From positions 1-35,956 of the forward strand of contig QWPJ01000206.1 of the NCBI GenBank assembly GCA_003671195.1: a DNA stretch of 35,956 bases. Reading direction: 5' to 3'. The notes under the pieces are model-generated. The model had not been told where the DNA came from and searched no databases. It saw only the letters and a list, made by a program, of their open reading frames with translations. Source of the stretch: Planctomycetota bacterium (lineage in GTDB: Bacteria; Planctomycetota; Planctomycetia; Pirellulales; Pirellulaceae). The translations under genes were made by a program, and so were the position numbers. Shown here piece after piece: positions 1 to 8,238 of the stretch (within the stretch, counting starts at the first letter, position 1; each line of letters starts with the position of its first letter).

Positions 1-33
1 ATTCGTTGTTCTTGGCCGATGGCCCTAGCGAAA

Positions 34-69
34 CAGCAGGCCCTGGTGGATCAGCAGGCCCTGGTGGAT
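34..69. repeat. Two perfect tandem copies of an 18-base unit
   Basis: The unit at 34-51 is repeated exactly at 52-69. Read on the minus strand it would encode DPPGPA twice. Positions 1-97 hold no gene I can support. A minus-strand frame is open from position 97 to the window edge, in the same frame as the gene ending at 98, but it has no start codon. Confidence 0.7.
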
Positions 70-97
70 CCGCAAGCCCGGGTTCCTCGGAGCGAGC

Positions 98-553
98 CTA
101 AGGGGTCTCCAAGAGAATCCGCACTTGTTTGCGAAGATCTTTGGCCATCGAGGCGAGTTGCTCGGATTGAGCTTGAGCCTCTGGAACTTGGAGCACGAGT
201 TCGAGTTCACCGGCTTGGTCTTCGAGCAACCTAGCCGACTTGAGCATCCATTCTGCCGCTCGATTCTTTCTGGAGACTTTCGAGCCTCTGTTTTTCTTTA
301 GCGACGAGGGTGCTTTCGATGAACCTGCAGATGGAGTGTCGGCAGATTCTCCATCCAAGCGAGGTAGCTTGCCCATCCTCTCTTGGATCGACTGCAAAAG
401 TGGGTCCTTGGGATCGATCCTGCGAATTTCCTGGATCTGAGAATTCGGCAGGGTCGGAGGCTCTGGAGGTTGTTCGTTGGCCGACCAGAGAAGATGGGAG
501 AATACCAATATTGACGTTAAGCTTACGGCCCAAGCGACCATGGCGCGATGCAT
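98..553 (-). CDS. Small membrane-anchored hypothetical protein (151 aa)
   Basis: I do not recognise the family. The protein starts with a hydrophobic segment (about residues 5-24, WAVSLTSILVFSHLLW) that looks like a signal anchor. A proline-rich stretch (PPEPPTLP) follows, then a basic, serine-rich linker and a charged helical C-terminus ending RKQVRILLETP. The start at 553 is chosen because AGGAG lies 8 bases upstream. A longer frame reaching 1150 would run over the polX gene and is rejected. It lies 47 bases downstream of polX on the same strand, so it is probably co-transcribed. The TAG stop is followed by a further 33 open codons in frame up to the window edge. Confident that it is a gene, not of its function. 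Confidence 0.65.
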   Translation of the reverse strand: MHRAMVAWAVSLTSILVFSHLLWSANEQPPEPPTLPNSQIQEIRRIDPKDPLLQSIQERMGKLPRLDGESADTPSAGSSKAPSSLKKNRGSKVSRKNRAAEWMLKSARLLEDQAGELELVLQVPEAQAQSEQLASMAKDLRKQVRILLETP

Positions 554-600
554 TTGAGAATCTCCTAACTGCGGTTTTTGGGTGCTAAGGATGTGGGGTG

Positions 601-2349
601 CTATTTGTGCTTTCCGAGCCAGGCGGCAAGTTGTTTGGCTGGCTTGGTGTTCAAAACCTGGTTTTTCATGATACCGGCTCTTCGAGCGACCCCGACGCCG
701 TATTTCATCAGGTCGAGGTTTCCGATGGAGTGAGCGTCGGTATTGATCACGATCATGACCCCGGCTTGGGCTGCGGCTGCGGCTTGGAGATCGTTGAGAT
801 CCAGGCGAGCCGGATTGGCGTTGATTTCCAGGCATTTGCCGTGTTCCTCGGCAGCTTGGATGACCGCAGTAAGGTCGAACTCGTAGGCAGGTCTGCGGGA
901 GATCAGCCGACCCGAGGGATGGGAGATCGAGTGCACACTTCGATGGGCGATCGCGCCTAGGATTCGGTCGGTGATCTCTTGCCTGGACTGCTTGAACCCG
1001 AAATGGATGCTGGCAGTGACCCAGTCGGCTTTTGCTAAGCATTCGTCGGACAGGTCCAGAGAGCCGTCTTCGAGGATATCGCATTCGATTCCCTTGAGGA
1101 GCATCAATCGACCTTCGAGTTCGGGTTTGATCCGATCGATGTAGGCCCATTGCTCTTGAACTTGTTGGTCATTGAGTCCCCGAGCGATACTGACCCGTTT
1201 GGAGTGGTCGGTAATGGCGATGTATTCGAGTCCCCGTTCGATAGCGGCATTGGCCATAGCATCGAGCGTATCGCTACCGTCGGTCGAGTCGGTGTGCATA
1301 TGCAAATCGCCTCGGATATCTGAGAGTTGGATCAAGTGCTCGAGTCGATGCTCAAGATCCTTTTGGAACTCGTAGCGATTTTCGCGAAGCTCCGGTGGGA
1401 CCCAGGGCATGCCGATGGCTCGATAGAGGCTTTCTTCGTCGTTGCCAGCGATGGCAACCGAGGGTTCGGTTTCGCGAAAAACGCCGTATTCGCTGATTTT
1501 CAGACCTAAGGATTTAGCGAGCGATCGCACATGGACATTGTGCTCTTTGCTGCCGGTGAAGTATTGCAGAGCTGCCCCCCAGCAGGATTCCTCGACGACG
1601 CGCAGATCGACCTGGAATGCTCCGGCGATGCGAACGCTCATTTTCGTGTCGCCTCGGGCAAGGACTTCAACGATGCCTGGAAATTCGGCGAAGCGATCCA
1701 TGACTTCGGAGGGGGATTGGCTAACGACGAGCATATCCAAGTCGCCAACGGTCTCTTTGCTGCGTCGGTAGCTTCCAGCGAAATCGAGTCGCTCGACGGC
1801 CTTGCATTGGGAGAAGTGTCTTGTGAGTCTTTGGGTGAGACGATCGGCATCATCGATGCACAAGCGTTCGGCGGCTTGGGCGACGATATCGATATTTTGC
1901 AAAATGCTTTGTTGGGTTTTGGGTCCGAACCCTTTAAGATCCGCGACGCTACCTTGCAAGCAGGCTTGTTTCAAGGAAGCAAGGTCCATCACACCGAGTT
2001 CCTGGTGGAGTTTCATGGCTTTCTTGGCCCCCAGGCCGGGGACTTTCATCACATCGCGGAGCGTTGTCGGAACTTCTTGGCGGAGTTTTTCCAAGGCTGG
2101 GATCGAACCGGTCTGTATAGCGATTTTGGATTTCTCTGCGAGTGTCGCGCCGATGCCATCGACCGAGGTTAGGTCAAAGCCTTGGGCGATGAGTTCCTCG
2201 ACGCGTTGAGGGAGTCCTTGGATGGCCGCAGCGCCGCTGCGATAGGCTCGAATCCGGAATGCGTTTTCGCCCGAGAGTTCGAGCAAATCCGCCAACTCCT
2301 CGAAGAGGGCCGCTAGTTGTTCATTGGAAAGATTCGTTTTACTGGTCAT
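601..2349 (-). CDS. polX: DNA polymerase/3'-5' exonuclease PolX
   Basis: Bacterial family X DNA polymerase joined to a PHP phosphoesterase domain, a cytoplasmic repair enzyme that fills short gaps and can trim 3' ends. Over 582 residues there are helix-hairpin-helix motifs near 63-69 (VDGIGATL), 103-110 (VPGLGAKK) and 139-145 (KGFGPKT). The polymerase active site is GSYRRSKETVGDLDML near 192-207, with Asp203, Asp205 and Asp248 as likely metal ligands. The PHP domain begins near 347 (GDLHMHTDSTDG), with ITDHSK near 379-384, later SIHFGF and SHPSGR, and NTDAHS close to the end. Length is normal for PolX. The start at 2349 fits the family; a frame extending to 2463 would overlap the upstream gene by 118 bases. 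The ATG overlaps the upstream stop as ATGA, suggesting translational coupling. Confidence 0.95.
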   Translation of the reverse strand: MTSKTNLSNEQLAALFEELADLLELSGENAFRIRAYRSGAAAIQGLPQRVEELIAQGFDLTSVDGIGATLAEKSKIAIQTGSIPALEKLRQEVPTTLRDVMKVPGLGAKKAMKLHQELGVMDLASLKQACLQGSVADLKGFGPKTQQSILQNIDIVAQAAERLCIDDADRLTQRLTRHFSQCKAVERLDFAGSYRRSKETVGDLDMLVVSQSPSEVMDRFAEFPGIVEVLARGDTKMSVRIAGAFQVDLRVVEESCWGAALQYFTGSKEHNVHVRSLAKSLGLKISEYGVFRETEPSVAIAGNDEESLYRAIGMPWVPPELRENRYEFQKDLEHRLEHLIQLSDIRGDLHMHTDSTDGSDTLDAMANAAIERGLEYIAITDHSKRVSIARGLNDQQVQEQWAYIDRIKPELEGRLMLLKGIECDILEDGSLDLSDECLAKADWVTASIHFGFKQSRQEITDRILGAIAHRSVHSISHPSGRLISRRPAYEFDLTAVIQAAEEHGKCLEINANPARLDLNDLQAAAAAQAGVMIVINTDAHSIGNLDLMKYGVGVARRAGIMKNQVLNTKPAKQLAAWLGKHK

Positions 2350-3512
2350 GAGGCTTGGCTTTGCGCTGCGCGCTGGAGGATTCCCGAGAGGGTTTGGATC
2401 CAATGTTCGAGGTTGTGATGTTTTTGTACATGGTGATAAGCCAGATCGGCTCGCGCGGTCCATGGGTTTGGATTCTCAAATCGGTCGATCATCGCGTTGA
2501 GTAGCCCTGGGATACTTGCCACAGGGACCAGTTCGCCAAGAGGCTCTGCACGCAGGTATTCCCCTGCACCTTGTTGGGTGTTGGTCGCAAGGATTGGGCA
2601 ATGGCAGAGCATGGCTTCTAACATGACATTCGGCAACCCTTCGTAATGGGATGGCAGGACGAACAAGTCGGCTTGCTTCAGGAGGGGGTAGGGGTTTGAG
2701 ACATGGCCGTGGAGAAAAGCGCAGTCGTTGAGGTTGAGTTCACGGATTCGATTTTCCAGGGATGGCCGCAGTGGGCCTTCCCCGGCGATGTGGAGTTGAT
2801 AGTTTTTACCGCTATTGGAGATCAGCAGAGCGAAGGCCTCGAGTAGCTCTGAGTGTCCTTTTTCGGTTCCGAGCCTACCGACAGCGACGATTTTTTTTGC
2901 AGGCCCGGTCCAGCTAGGAAAAGGGATTGGTTCTTGGGATTTCTTTTCGATGGTTTGGATATCGATCGGGCTCGGAACGATTTCGAATCGGCTCATGGGG
3001 ATGCGATAAAAGTCGGCGGCCGCCTGAGCCGTTCCATGCGAGACGCTCAGGAGAGCTTGGCTAGCCCTGTAGGCTTTTGCCAAGCGGCGTCGTTTGATCC
3101 ATCTCCAGCGGTTATCGCGTCGCATGACATCGAATTGGGGTGGCGACACGATGGTCGAGACCCGCGCGCAGTGGGCATCGCGACACGCTGGGCCACTGAT
3201 CATCGTCATGTGGAAGAGTCGATCGTAAAGGACCTCGATACGATGGGAGCGAATGTGGTCTGCTAAGTGTTGGATTTGCTGGTGGTGGATGCGTCCTGGC
3301 CAGTTGAATTTGGGGCTGGTCCGATCGGTCCAGAAGGCCGTCATCGGGCAGTCTTCCGGTATCTGGTTCAGGAGTGGACCGGTAGCTCTTAGTAGGTAGA
3401 GCGAGGGTTCGAACCGCGATCGATCCAGGCCTTTGAGCAGATAGAGCAGTTGGCGTTCGCTGCCACCGCCATCCATGGTCGAGGAGCAAAAAAGGACACG
3501 GATACGGTTCAT
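2346..3512 (-). CDS. GT4-type glycosyltransferase
   Basis: 388-residue retaining glycosyltransferase with a GT-B fold, which transfers a sugar from an activated nucleotide sugar to a glycan or lipid carrier; the acceptor cannot be read from sequence. The N-terminal domain has the glycine-rich loop DGGGSERQLLYLL near residues 14-26. The C-terminal donor domain shows VAVGRLGTEKGHSELLEAF, followed by LPSHYEGLPNVMLEAM, which holds the E-x7-E motif of GT4 enzymes. No signal peptide is seen. It is the first gene of a minus-strand unit; its TGA overlaps the polX ATG. No clear ribosome site precedes the ATG at 3512. No other glycan genes are adjacent, so the pathway is open. Confidence 0.88.
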   Translation of the reverse strand: MNRIRVLFCSSTMDGGGSERQLLYLLKGLDRSRFEPSLYLLRATGPLLNQIPEDCPMTAFWTDRTSPKFNWPGRIHHQQIQHLADHIRSHRIEVLYDRLFHMTMISGPACRDAHCARVSTIVSPPQFDVMRRDNRWRWIKRRRLAKAYRASQALLSVSHGTAQAAADFYRIPMSRFEIVPSPIDIQTIEKKSQEPIPFPSWTGPAKKIVAVGRLGTEKGHSELLEAFALLISNSGKNYQLHIAGEGPLRPSLENRIRELNLNDCAFLHGHVSNPYPLLKQADLFVLPSHYEGLPNVMLEAMLCHCPILATNTQQGAGEYLRAEPLGELVPVASIPGLLNAMIDRFENPNPWTARADLAYHHVQKHHNLEHWIQTLSGILQRAAQSQAS

Positions 3513-3699
3513 GCGGTGGGATTCATGGAGTGTGATTCAGAGCCGATTGATTCAAGAGCTGCAAGGCAGGATACGAACAGGGGGGGTTGTTCGAACGATT
3601 TTCGGTTCTATTGTAGCTAATAATCCGAGTGTCTTTTAGGCTCGATGGTCCGGAACGACGGGGCGGTTTTTATTTCGGTACGTTTGCAGGAGTTGCGCG
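3513..3699. promoter_or_regulatory. Divergent intergenic region, glycosyltransferase / cupin
   Basis: This 187-base gap separates two divergently transcribed genes and must hold both promoters. A weak plus-strand candidate is TTGTTC (3587-3592), 16 bases, then TATTGT (3609-3614). A perfect palindrome GTTCGAAC sits at 3589-3596, overlapping the candidate -35. The match to consensus is poor; only the location is firm. Confidence 0.3.
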
Positions 3700-4062
3700 A
3701 TGGATGTGATCAATCGACAGGGGTGCGAGCCATTTGTAACCAAGGATGGATCGACGATCCGAGAGCTTCTATCGCATCGGAATTCCGGGATCCGCAAGCA
3801 GAGTTTGGCTGAGGCGACCTTACCGCCAGGTGTGCTCACGGAGCGTCATCATCATCCTCAAACCGAGGAGATATACTATATTTTGGTTGGGACCGGTCGC
3901 ATGGAGATCGACGGACAGATCCGTGAGGTTGGGCCGGGCGATGCGGTGGCGATTCCGCCAGGATGCTCGCATTGCATCCAGAACACCGGCTCGGAGGACT
4001 TGGTCTTCCTTTGCTCTTGTGCACCTGGCTATGAACATACCGATACGGTTTTAGAAGATTGA
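3700..4062 (+). CDS. Small single-domain cupin protein
   Basis: 120-residue single-domain cupin (cupin_2 type), a small beta-barrel that usually binds one divalent metal. Motif 1 is visible as GVLTERHHHPQTEEIYYILVG (residues 44-64), with His50, His52 and Glu56 or Glu57 as likely metal ligands. Motif 2 is PGDAVAIPPGCSHCIQN (79-95), with His91 as the fourth ligand. The barrel core VGTGRMEIDGQIREV lies between them. AGGAG at 3687-3691 supports the start. Members act as mannose-6-phosphate isomerase-like enzymes, dioxygenases or sugar sensors; this one cannot be assigned a substrate. It is followed after 33 bases by a membrane protein and then a sulfatase, all on the plus strand. Confidence 0.88.
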   Translation: MDVINRQGCEPFVTKDGSTIRELLSHRNSGIRKQSLAEATLPPGVLTERHHHPQTEEIYYILVGTGRMEIDGQIREVGPGDAVAIPPGCSHCIQNTGSEDLVFLCSCAPGYEHTDTVLED

Positions 4063-4095
4063 AGCAAGTTTGGGGAACTTCGGGATGGATGGTCC

Positions 4096-4773
4096 ATGTT
4101 TGATTACTTGAGGCTCTCGTTGGGATTGATCCCGCTGGGCGTTTATTTGATCGTGATGGGTTTTTTGGCGATGCGTCGCAGGCCAACGCTGTTGACTTCT
4201 GGTCAAGAAGCCTTGCTCCTGGGCTTTGCATTGATGGGGTTTGCATTGATTGGCCCGATCGAGTTGTTTTTCCCTACGGGTGCTTATGCGGCCCTGGGCC
4301 AGTGGACATGGCTGCTCCTTGTGGCTTTGTATGGCTTGTTGGTTTTGTTGTTTGCCTTGCAGCGGCAACCCGGATGGACGGTCCTTGGTTTAGACAGCCA
4401 AGGGTTCCGAAACGTGCTTGGTGAAATACTTGAGAAGGGGGATATCGAGCATGCTTGGTTAGGGAATCACTTGCAGATTTCCGAGTGGGATTTGCAAGCG
4501 ATGATCGAGCCGAGTCGGGGGTTTCAGGGCGTATCGCATTTGAACGCTACGGGTAAGCAACGCAATATTTTGGGTTGGTATCAACTCGAGAGGCTTGTGG
4601 TGTCGTCCCCTTTGTTTTCTCAGGCCAGGGGTGCGACCAAGTCTCCGAATTGGGTTCGGTCTCTTTTGCTAATTGCCCTAGGGGGCATGAGTTTGGCTCT
4701 TGCTACGTACTGGATCGACAAGGACATGGAACGCTTGCAGCGACTGATCTCTGAAATACTGATGGGTCGATAG
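4096..4773 (+). CDS. Four-helix membrane protein of unknown function
   Basis: 225 residues, not recognised. Three hydrophobic segments are seen near residues 6-26, 38-58 and 68-88, and a fourth near 186-204 (LLLIALGGMSLALATYW). A soluble domain of about 95 residues (90-185) lies between the third and fourth, containing GWTVLGLDSQGF and a tryptophan-rich stretch. It sits 33 bases after the cupin gene and 27 bases before the sulfatase, so the three may form an operon. Nothing in it points to a transporter or enzyme. The start at 4096 lacks a strong ribosome site. Confidence 0.7.
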   Translation: MFDYLRLSLGLIPLGVYLIVMGFLAMRRRPTLLTSGQEALLLGFALMGFALIGPIELFFPTGAYAALGQWTWLLLVALYGLLVLLFALQRQPGWTVLGLDSQGFRNVLGEILEKGDIEHAWLGNHLQISEWDLQAMIEPSRGFQGVSHLNATGKQRNILGWYQLERLVVSSPLFSQARGATKSPNWVRSLLLIALGGMSLALATYWIDKDMERLQRLISEILMGR

Positions 4774-4800
4774 AGCGAACGCAACGACAGGAGTAGGGAC

Positions 4801-6324
4801 GTGTATCGAACCGAAAATCAAATTGTGTTTCTTTGCGGGATGCTTTGTTTTTTTTCCTGGGGGGCAGCCTTCTCGCAGGGGTACCAAGGGCGACCGAATA
4901 TTGTCCTGCTGTATGCCGATGATATGGGTTACGGGGACTTAGGTGTGCAAAACAGCGAGTCGAAGATCCCAACCCCTCATTTGGATCGGCTCGCACGAGA
5001 AGGAACTCGATTCACCGATGCGCATAGTTCGTCGGGCATATGTACCCCGAGTCGCTACGCGCTCTTGCAAGGGCGATACCACTGGCGCAAATTTCATGGG
5101 ATCGTCAATTCTTTTGAAGGCAGCGTGTTGGATTCCTCTCGCTGGACGTTGGCCGAGTTGGTCAAGACCAAGGGATATCAAACGGCGTGCATTGGCAAAT
5201 GGCATTTAGGTTGGGACTGGAAAGCGATTCAGCGTCCTGGGGCCAAGGCGGATCCAAAGACCGGCTATGCACCGGATGCTTTTGATTGGAGCTTACCGAT
5301 TCCCGACGGTCCGTTAGCACATGGGTTTGACTACTATTTTGGGGATGATGTTCCGAACTTTCCACCTTATGCGTGGATCGAAAACGATCGGGTTCAGAGG
5401 GCTCCGGATGTTCCATTATCGACTCCGAAACCGACGGCCGAAGGAGCATGGGAAGCCCGTCCGGGTCCGAGCGTTAAGGATTGGGACTTTTGGGCGGTCA
5501 TGCCGACGCTTACTCAACGGGCCGTCGATTGGATATCGGAGCAATCACCCGAGAGGCCATTTTTTCTTTATGTTCCGTTTACCTCGCCTCATGCCCCGAT
5601 TGTTCCTGACCGGGCCTTTGAGGGGCGATCTGGGGCCGGTGGATTTGGGGACTTTATGGTGCAGACCGACGCGAGTGTCGGAAGAATACTTGAGGCCTTG
5701 GAGTCGAAGGGGTTTTCGGAAAACACGTGGGTGATTTTTTCGAGCGACAACGGTCCTGAGACGTATGCTTACGCCAGGCTAAAGAACTACGGACATCGCA
5801 GCATGGGTCCGTTAAGGGGGGTTAAACGTGATTTGTATGAGGGTGGTCACCGAGTACCGATGCTCATGCGATGGCCCGGAAAGATTCCTTCCGATAGAGT
5901 TTGCGATGGGCTTATGAGTCAAATCGATTTGTTTGCGACGATCGCAGGGGTTCTGGCAATCGAGATTCCAGAGGGGAACGCCGAGGATAGTCTCGATCAG
6001 GGTCGGATGGTCTTTGGGACTGGCGAATCTTCACGCGAAACATTGGTTCATAACACCAATCCCAAGGGCTATGCGATCCGTCAGGGTGCTTGGTTGCTGA
6101 TCGAGTCGGATTCGGGATCGATCAGCAAGGTTCCTGAGTGGTTTGATCGCGAAAACGGTTATCGACAGGACCAGATGCCCGGTGAGTTGTATCGTTTGGA
6201 TGTCGATCTTGGACAAAGAGAGAATCTCTATGGATTGCACGCTGATTCGAATGGTGATTTGCAAGGTGGGAAAGTCCACGCGATGCATCAGGAGTTGCAA
6301 CGGATTCGCAACGCCAAGCGATGA
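4801..6324 (+). CDS. Secreted formylglycine-dependent sulfatase (arylsulfatase family)
   Basis: Type I sulfatase of 507 residues that hydrolyses sulfate esters, most likely on sulfated polysaccharides, a hallmark of planctomycetes. A signal peptide covers about residues 1-26 (hydrophobic FLCGMLCFFSWGAAF). The catalytic motif is GICTPSRY, with Cys81 as the residue matured to formylglycine and Arg85 completing C-x-P-x-R. Metal ligands Asp40 and Asp41 lie in LLYADDMGYGDLG, with more in FSSDNGPET; GVKRDLYEGGHRVP holds a further conserved lysine. The start is GTG at 4801, supported by AGGAG at 4789-4793 seven bases upstream. It ends 12 bases before a convergent gene. The substrate is unknown, and no sulfatase-maturing enzyme is present in the window. 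Confidence 0.93.
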   Translation: MYRTENQIVFLCGMLCFFSWGAAFSQGYQGRPNIVLLYADDMGYGDLGVQNSESKIPTPHLDRLAREGTRFTDAHSSSGICTPSRYALLQGRYHWRKFHGIVNSFEGSVLDSSRWTLAELVKTKGYQTACIGKWHLGWDWKAIQRPGAKADPKTGYAPDAFDWSLPIPDGPLAHGFDYYFGDDVPNFPPYAWIENDRVQRAPDVPLSTPKPTAEGAWEARPGPSVKDWDFWAVMPTLTQRAVDWISEQSPERPFFLYVPFTSPHAPIVPDRAFEGRSGAGGFGDFMVQTDASVGRILEALESKGFSENTWVIFSSDNGPETYAYARLKNYGHRSMGPLRGVKRDLYEGGHRVPMLMRWPGKIPSDRVCDGLMSQIDLFATIAGVLAIEIPEGNAEDSLDQGRMVFGTGESSRETLVHNTNPKGYAIRQGAWLLIESDSGSISKVPEWFDRENGYRQDQMPGELYRLDVDLGQRENLYGLHADSNGDLQGGKVHAMHQELQRIRNAKR

Positions 6325-6336
6325 ACGAACTGGGCT

Positions 6337-8061
6337 TCAATTGCCCAGCAGTTGTTTCCATTTGGCTTGGATTGCCGGGTTGATTGTTGTGGTCGATTGG
6401 CTCAGGGACAAGCCACTGAGTTTGGTGAGATAATCGATTAGGACTTGCTTGTTGCCTGCATCGATCGCTTCCTGGATTCGGCGCTGTAGCAGGTAAATGG
6501 ATTGATGATTTTCCTTTTCGGCATCCAGCAGGGATTTGTCAGCATCGTTCATTCGTCCATGGAATCGGTAGATGCGGGATTTGACTTCTAGCATCAGCGG
6601 ATCGGAGGTCTTCATGTAGAGTCGGTGTGCTGATTCCACGTAGGCTTTTCCAACCTCATCGTAAGAGTTGCTCGATCGCTTTCCTTTGTCGACTGTAAAC
6701 CATAGTGAGATCAGGAGAGAATCGGCGCCGAGATCGTTCGGGAACTCTTTTCGGAATCGTGCCACGCGGGGACTTAGTTGGCTTGGATCGATGGTTGCAG
6801 CTTCGGCGATTTCCGCGAGTCGCTTTGCCCGGGGATCGGAGATCGACCCGATAAACCTACGAATCTCGGCGATTGTATAGGTTTGATCTTCTCGGGTTCT
6901 GAAATAAACGGAGCCCGCCAGAGAACGACTGGCGACGGATTGGTATTGGCCGAACACATCGATTGAATCGACGGGTGCATCGCTCGGTTCTTCCCCCGGA
7001 CTTCCCTTCGAGTTTGCTGCTGCCGTTTGGCTCAGAGGGACATCGCTTGGGATACCGACTAAGTCGGTGCAGACGACTTGGTCGTTTCCATCCTGGAACA
7101 CGAGGACTAGGTAACCGAAGCGAGGTGTGAGAAGCAGGTGATTGGGCGTGGTTTGCAAGTCTGCTGCTGGACTCTCCGTGGGGTTGAGAGTCGAAGTCTC
7201 GGAACTCGTTCGAGAGATTTCTTGGGTCGCTTTGGCTATCTCCTCTTGGCTTAGGATTTGGCGGCATGCCAAGCCCCATTCATCGGAGTTGCCAGTGTCG
7301 AGGGAAAGAGGTTCGTAGAAATATCTAACGAGGACCCCTAGTTTACGGTCGTACTGAGAGCATCCAAGAACTCTCCAGTCACTACTGGACGTATTGTTTA
7401 TTGAGGAGAGTGAATCGATCGGCAGGGTTTTGAGGTATTCGACGAGTCGGTTGGCCTCTGCCGATGGTTGGGATTTATCTGAATGATCGATCCGATCCCA
7501 GAAGCCCGATGGGTTCATCAAGGCTCCGAGGTGGGAAATCTCTTGGGAAAGGGCTTGGATATTGGCGCCTGAGGGAACTTTTGAAAAGTTGGTTTGCCAG
7601 TTTCCAGATGCGGACCACAAGGAAGACGATTGGGTTATCTGAGGCTTGGGTGAGGGTGAGAGTGACTCTTGGTCCTGCTGGGTTAAGAGCAATCGGTCTT
7701 CTTGGTTCTCGGAGGCTTTCTGCCATGGAGACCATTCGCTGAAATCTTTTCGCCCCAGGGCGAAAATCGAAATCGCGCCGACCGCGGCCAAAAGAATCAG
7801 AGAGAGAAGTGGCAGAAAGAGCTTCCTCAGTGTACCGGTTCTGGAGTCGGCTTTGCGGCTAGCTTGATACTCCAGGGGTTCTGCGATAGCGGAATCGGCG
7901 CCGTCTGAACCTGGAATATCTGGACCCGGATAATTTACACTCGGATAATTTACACTCGGGCCCATGGTAAGAACAACACCGCACTGCGGGCAATTGATCT
8001 TTGTTCCAGATTCAACATAGGCGCGGACGTAGGTACCGCAACGACAAACAACGTCAGGCAT
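6337..8061 (-). CDS. Zinc-ribbon, single-pass membrane protein of unknown function
   Basis: 574 residues, family not recognised. The N-terminus looks like a small zinc ribbon: CRC at residues 6-8 and CPQC at 24-27. A short tandem PSVNYPSVNYP follows (35-45), then one transmembrane helix near 80-103 (LFLPLLSLILLAAVGAISIFAL). The rest is a large, probably extracytoplasmic region rich in Ser, Gln and Glu, with helical repeat-like (TPR-like) sequence toward the C-terminus. Planctomycetes often carry such ribbon-plus-helix proteins. The DNA encoding the tandem peptide repeats an 11-base sequence that also occurs upstream of the gene. It lies downstream of ygfZ after a 177-base gap, so it probably has its own promoter. 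Confidence 0.75.
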   Translation of the reverse strand: MPDVVCRCGTYVRAYVESGTKINCPQCGVVLTMGPSVNYPSVNYPGPDIPGSDGADSAIAEPLEYQASRKADSRTGTLRKLFLPLLSLILLAAVGAISIFALGRKDFSEWSPWQKASENQEDRLLLTQQDQESLSPSPKPQITQSSSLWSASGNWQTNFSKVPSGANIQALSQEISHLGALMNPSGFWDRIDHSDKSQPSAEANRLVEYLKTLPIDSLSSINNTSSSDWRVLGCSQYDRKLGVLVRYFYEPLSLDTGNSDEWGLACRQILSQEEIAKATQEISRTSSETSTLNPTESPAADLQTTPNHLLLTPRFGYLVLVFQDGNDQVVCTDLVGIPSDVPLSQTAAANSKGSPGEEPSDAPVDSIDVFGQYQSVASRSLAGSVYFRTREDQTYTIAEIRRFIGSISDPRAKRLAEIAEAATIDPSQLSPRVARFRKEFPNDLGADSLLISLWFTVDKGKRSSNSYDEVGKAYVESAHRLYMKTSDPLMLEVKSRIYRFHGRMNDADKSLLDAEKENHQSIYLLQRRIQEAIDAGNKQVLIDYLTKLSGLSLSQSTTTINPAIQAKWKQLLGN

Positions 8062-8102
8062 AAGATCGAACCACCGAGTCGTGGGGAACGAGAATGCGAA
8101 CT

Positions 8103-8138
8103 GTGTAAATGCTGTAGTCCGGGTTGAGTAATTTACAC
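8103..8138. promoter_or_regulatory. Inverted repeat upstream of the zinc-ribbon gene
   Basis: GTGTAAAT (8103-8110) faces ATTTACAC (8131-8138) across 20 bases, ending 42 bases before the start codon at 8061. The longer TAATTTACACT occurs here (8129-8139) and twice more inside the gene's first codons (7931-7941 and 7946-7956). The position fits an operator or promoter element; no regulator can be named. Confidence 0.4.
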
Positions 8139-8162
8139 TAGCGGCGGTAGGCCGTCAATGAA

Positions 8163-8182
8163 TCCTCGGGTTTTCCCGAGGA
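8163..8182 (-). terminator. Hairpin downstream of ygfZ
   Basis: TCCTCGGG (8163-8170) and CCCGAGGA (8175-8182) form an 8-bp stem with a 4-base loop, about 56 bases after the ygfZ stop codon. No run of U follows on the minus strand, so termination may be weak or factor-dependent. Confidence 0.45.
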
Positions 8183-8238
8183 ATCCTGATTCCACCGACG
8201 CATCATTCGGTTGATTCTCGAAAGCTAGTTTGCGGTTG

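Noticed and set aside
98..1150. A 350-residue minus-strand frame covering the small protein and the 3' part of polX
   Set aside because: Its first half overlaps polX in another frame and is Arg/Ser-rich shadow sequence; only the part from 553 has a ribosome site and a sensible signal anchor.
1531..2172. A 213-residue plus-strand frame
   Set aside because: It lies entirely antisense to the well-supported PolX coding region and shows no domain.
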